Shown piece by piece: positions 59,315-64,000 of a stretch of DNA of 64,000 nucleotides; within the stretch, counting starts at the first letter, position 1, and each line of letters opens with the position of its first letter. The translations under genes were made by a program, and so were the position numbers. A model generated the notes under the pieces. The model had not been told where the DNA came from. It did no database searches and saw only the letters and a list, made by a program, of their open reading frames with translations. This DNA is from Erpobdella octoculata (lineage: Eukaryota > Annelida > Clitellata > Hirudinida > Erpobdellidae), in NCBI GenBank assembly GCA_963978895.1, contig OZ022238.1, forward strand, positions 44,223,310 through 44,287,309, written 5' to 3'.

Positions 59315-62220
59315 TCGGAAAGAGTATACTACGACTGGCTTTGAAAGGTATCGAGAACTCAAACAAATCGCACAGAAGATAGTGAGGACAGCAAAAGAGA
59401 ACCATTGGCGAACATTCTGTAGCTTTCTTAACTCACACTCTAGTCAGACTACCATGTGGAAAGCGGTGAAAAATATGGTCTACACACATGCAGGTTTTAA
59501 CGTTCCAGCGCTGAAACTGAGTGAAAATGAAACCGCTTATTCTGACAAAGACAAAGCGAATGCGTTAGCAACTGCCATCGCAAAAAACTCATCAGACAAA
59601 AATCTTGACCTAAGATTTATTCAAAGGAAAGAGGCTCTGAAAAGAGAAATTACCTTTACCATCAGATCTGGCATTTCTTGCGAAAACGACCCACATGATT
59701 TAAACACAGAAATTTCCTTAAAAAAATTTACGGAAGCTCTGATGCAGAGTGCAAACGGCAAATCTCCAGGTCCAGACAGTATCTGCTATGAGATGCTAAG
59801 ACAAATTGACGAGATAGGTCTCAATAAGCTCTTGGATCTTATAAACTTATCTTGGTCCAAAGGAGAGGTAGCAAAACTATGGAAGCAATCCATAATTGTT
59901 CCGCTACTAAAACCGAGAAAAAATTCTGCAGACACCAACTCATATCGACCCATTTCCCTAACATCTTCATTGTGCAAGATTACTGAAAGAATTATTGCAA
60001 ATCGGTTAAGGTTCTACCTGGAGCAAAATAATCTCTTAAACCGTGAACAATCAGGCTTTAGAAAAGGAAGAGGATGCACAGATCACATCCTTAGACTACA
60101 AAACGATATTAAACGCTCGATGTGGAATAAGGGTGGGACACTGGCGGTTTTTCTGGATTTAGAAAAAGCCTTCGATCTAATGTGGCAAGAGGGGCTTTTG
60201 TTGAAGCTTGAAAAACTTGGTGTCAGAGGAAAGATTTTAAAATGGATCCGTAGCTTCTTGAATAATCGAGAGGCCATGGTTCGTGTGGGATCCACGTTGT
60301 CAGACCCGGTATTGTTGGAAAATAGTACCCCGCAGGGTTTTGTCCTGAGCCCCCTTTTGTTCATTGTTATGATGAGCGACATCCCTTGTCAAGAAATCCA
60401 TGGAATTCGGACATCTATATTAGCGGACGATGTAGCAATATGGATTTCAGGAAAAGACCCACTTACTATGCGAAACTGCTTACAGACTCGATTAAACGAA
60501 ATCCAAACATCCTCAATTGGGGATTCAAACTGTCAACCGAGAAATCGTTAGCAGTCTGTTTTACAAAATACAATGAATTCCGGAAAAATTCCCTACCTAT
60601 TTGTATGGATGACAAAAAAAATCAGTTGGAAGAGCGAAGCTACATTTCTCGGTATAATATTTGACTCAAAATTAACCTGGAAAAAACACATTGATAAGAT
60701 CGTTGATCGTTGCAAAAAAAGATTAAATATCATGCGATGCCTAACAGGACAAAGCTGGGGATGCGGCAAAGAAACACTGATGCTTTTCTACCGATGCGCC
60801 ATACGGTCAGTGATGGAGTTTGGCTGCGAAGCATTTGACAGTGCATCAGAATCTCAAAAACAAAGACTCGAGAAAATCCAATATAGTGCCTTAAAAACAG
60901 CTTGCGGGCAATGGTTGGAACCAGTTTGGCCGCTCTACAAATAGAATGCGGAAATCCTCCACTCGATATACGACGAAAGATGTTAATTACAAACCTTGCC
61001 ACTAAAACCAAGATCATTCCAAACCATCCGACAAAAGACGTCTTTGTACCTCCCAGAGGACAAGAAGGGGTTAAATGGCAATGGTTCTTTCACAGAACAG
61101 CGGCATTGAACAAAATAGTTGACAAATTCAATCCAGTCCTCTTAACTCCTTCTCTAACTCCACCATGGAAACTTATTCCACCTCTTTTTAACGAAGGGCT
61201 GGTGGGGTTAAAAAAGGATGATCCGTCAATTGTCCAAAGAGCTAAGGAACTGATTGCTACATATACAGATTCGACACATATGTACACAGATGCATCTAAG
61301 ATAGACCATGTAGCAGCTGTGGGAATTTATATCCCGGAAAAAGATATGAAAATAGCTAAGAGAGTCACGAATGACGTTAGTATTTATACGGCTGAGCTAA
61401 CGGCTATAAAATGCGGCTTGGAGTGGATGGCACAACCAGACGGTCCACATAAAATAGCCCTATTTACGGATTCATATAGCTCTATGATATCATTTAAAAA
61501 TTCCGCAAATGCTCAACAATCTGCTCTTGTGGAATCAGTCCTAACACTAGCATCCAACCTCTCAAAAGAAGGGAAAACAATTACCCTGATTTAGGTACCT
61601 AGCCACGTGGGCATACGTGGAAATGAAATGGCAGATTGCCTTGCCAAAGAAGCTACCAAACATCCCGAAATAGAGATTGAGATTATGCCAGAGATATTTG
61701 ACATAAAAAGAACAATACGCAGAGAGCTTTTGAACGAATGGCAGACCAGATGGGACTCTGCTCAAGAAAGTCGACACTACTGGTCTCTCGAAAAAAAAGT
61801 CTCAAATAAAATTAAATTCAAGACAACAAACAGAAAAAAGGAAGTCATCATTTCCCGACACCGACTTGGAAAGTGTCGGCTAAAACAAAATTTGAAGAGA
61901 ATGAATCTTCATGAGACAGGTTTGTGCGAAACCTGCGGAACAGAGGAAACAATCGAGCACTGGTTGCTGCACTGCAAAGAAACGACACAACTAGGAATGG
62001 AACTTGGGAACTTTTGTAAAAGGATCCAAAAACCAACTACACTCCAAACCATACTGAACTCGGAAATATGCCACGACATCATCTATAAATGGATACAAAA
62101 TAATCCTAAAGAACTGTAAATATAGAGAAAAATTATTTAGTGTAAATAAGTATTTTTTTCATTTTGATTTTGTTTTCGCGTGTTAAAACACATGGTGGAA
62201 AAGACTATAAACTATAATAC
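59315..62220 (+). mobile_element. 5'-truncated I-group-like LINE with RT and RNase H, inactivated
   Basis: The endonuclease half is absent; coding sequence starts in the linker before reverse transcriptase. RT blocks include SPGPDSICYEML, SYRPISLTSSLCKITERII, EQSGFRKGRGCTDH, FLDLEKAFDLMWQ, a TPQGFVLSP block (usually S instead of F) and LADDVAIW. A thumb region with SWKSEATFLGIIFDSKLTWK follows. RNase H has MYTDASK, TAELTAIK, LFTDSYSS and GNEMADCLAKEA, giving the D-E-D-D pattern, then a C-terminal Cys/His segment (CETCGTEETIEHWLLHC). Frames break near 60515, 60625 and 60910, and a TAG at 61592-61594 interrupts RNase H, so it is a pseudogene. RT plus RNase H points to the I group of LINE clades rather than L1, CR1 or RTE. 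A short A-rich run at 62219-62230 may mark the 3' end. Confidence 0.9.
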
Positions 62221-62288
62221 AAAAAAAAAATCTGTCGCGCTTACGTAATTAGTCGTATAGTATTTATTAAATACAATTTTTTTATCAT

Positions 62289-62400
<112 letters not shown>

Positions 62401-62407
62401 CTATATA

Positions 62408-63638
<1,231 letters not shown>

Positions 63639-64000
63639 CAGTGTTGGGTAAAATCATTTTTGAAATGATTTGAAATCAAAATCAAAATCGTCAAGAAAAA
63701 TATGATTTTAAATCAAAATCAAAATCATTAATTACAAAATGATTTCAAATCAAAATCACTTTTAAAAATGATTTCAAATCATCAAATCAAAATCATTTTT
63801 TTTATAAATTATTATTACACTGTATGGTTTAATTTAACATAATTTTGTCTATAAAATTATGTTTTAACACAATTTGATCTAAAATCACTTAAACAATGAA
63901 ATGTGACTAAAGTTTATTAATCTTCAAAAACAACAATTTCTCAAATATTGAATCAGTCAAACTATTTCTTCTGTGATTTCAATTAAACCGGCGGAACTGA
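63639..64000 (+). mobile_element. Probable hAT-like element end, cut by window edge
   Basis: CAGTGTTGGGTAAAATCA resembles common hAT termini beginning CAGTGTTGG. It is followed by many AAATCAAAATCA and TGATTTCAAATCA direct and inverted subrepeats, as in hAT subterminal regions. The other end is outside the window. Confidence 0.5.

Overview
The window is AT-rich nuclear DNA from a metazoan with short GT-AG introns. It carries seven spliced host genes in a dense background of transposable elements and long (TA)n microsatellites. The proteins (SH3BP2, NDUFAF5, LSM12, ATP6AP1, an SRRM2-type cwf21 protein, a PDZ protein) are animal proteins. Compact introns, AT richness and tandem SH3BP2 genes would suit an invertebrate deuterostome such as a tunicate, but that placement is a guess; nothing in the window fixes the species. 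There is no bacterial operon, CRISPR array or rRNA.

Layout. 1-1.7 kb: a composite dispersed repeat and 5' flank. 1.73-6.27 kb (+): four-exon PDZ protein with a very long disordered tail. 7.74-18.33 kb (+): first SH3BP2-like PH-SH2 adaptor, 13 exons, two introns swollen by repeats. 18.3-24.2 kb: intergenic repeats. 24.18-30.29 kb (+): second SH3BP2-like gene, 14 exons, a tandem paralogue. 30.69-33.55 kb (-): NDUFAF5, 11 exons, convergent with the adaptor, with one apparent GC-AG intron. 35.66-41.05 kb (-): LSM12, five exons. 42.12-44.31 kb (-): ATP6AP1 (Ac45), all exons except the signal-peptide exon. 44.6-47.9 kb: degenerate LINE, an 8-bp-TSD element, a tRNA-derived SINE. 47.95-51.0 kb (+): cwf21-domain SR-type splicing protein lacking the usual N terminus. 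52-64 kb: almost pure transposon territory, including a 5'-truncated LINE with reverse transcriptase and RNase H and nested DNA elements.

The genes are ordinary housekeeping and signalling genes and show no common pathway. The two SH3BP2 paralogues are the only functional cluster. I reconstructed all exon junctions by eye; reading frames close across every junction given, and family alignment supports them except in the disordered parts.

The most unusual content is the repeat architecture. At least four small element families end in a GC-rich hairpin followed by CTAG or CTAA at the edge of (TA)n tracts, which is a Helitron/Helentron-like (HINE) layout. At least three TIR families show perfect or near-perfect 8-bp target duplications (hAT-like). 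Several tRNA-like or unclassified SINE-like families are present, and elements are nested in an order that can be read as a relative chronology.
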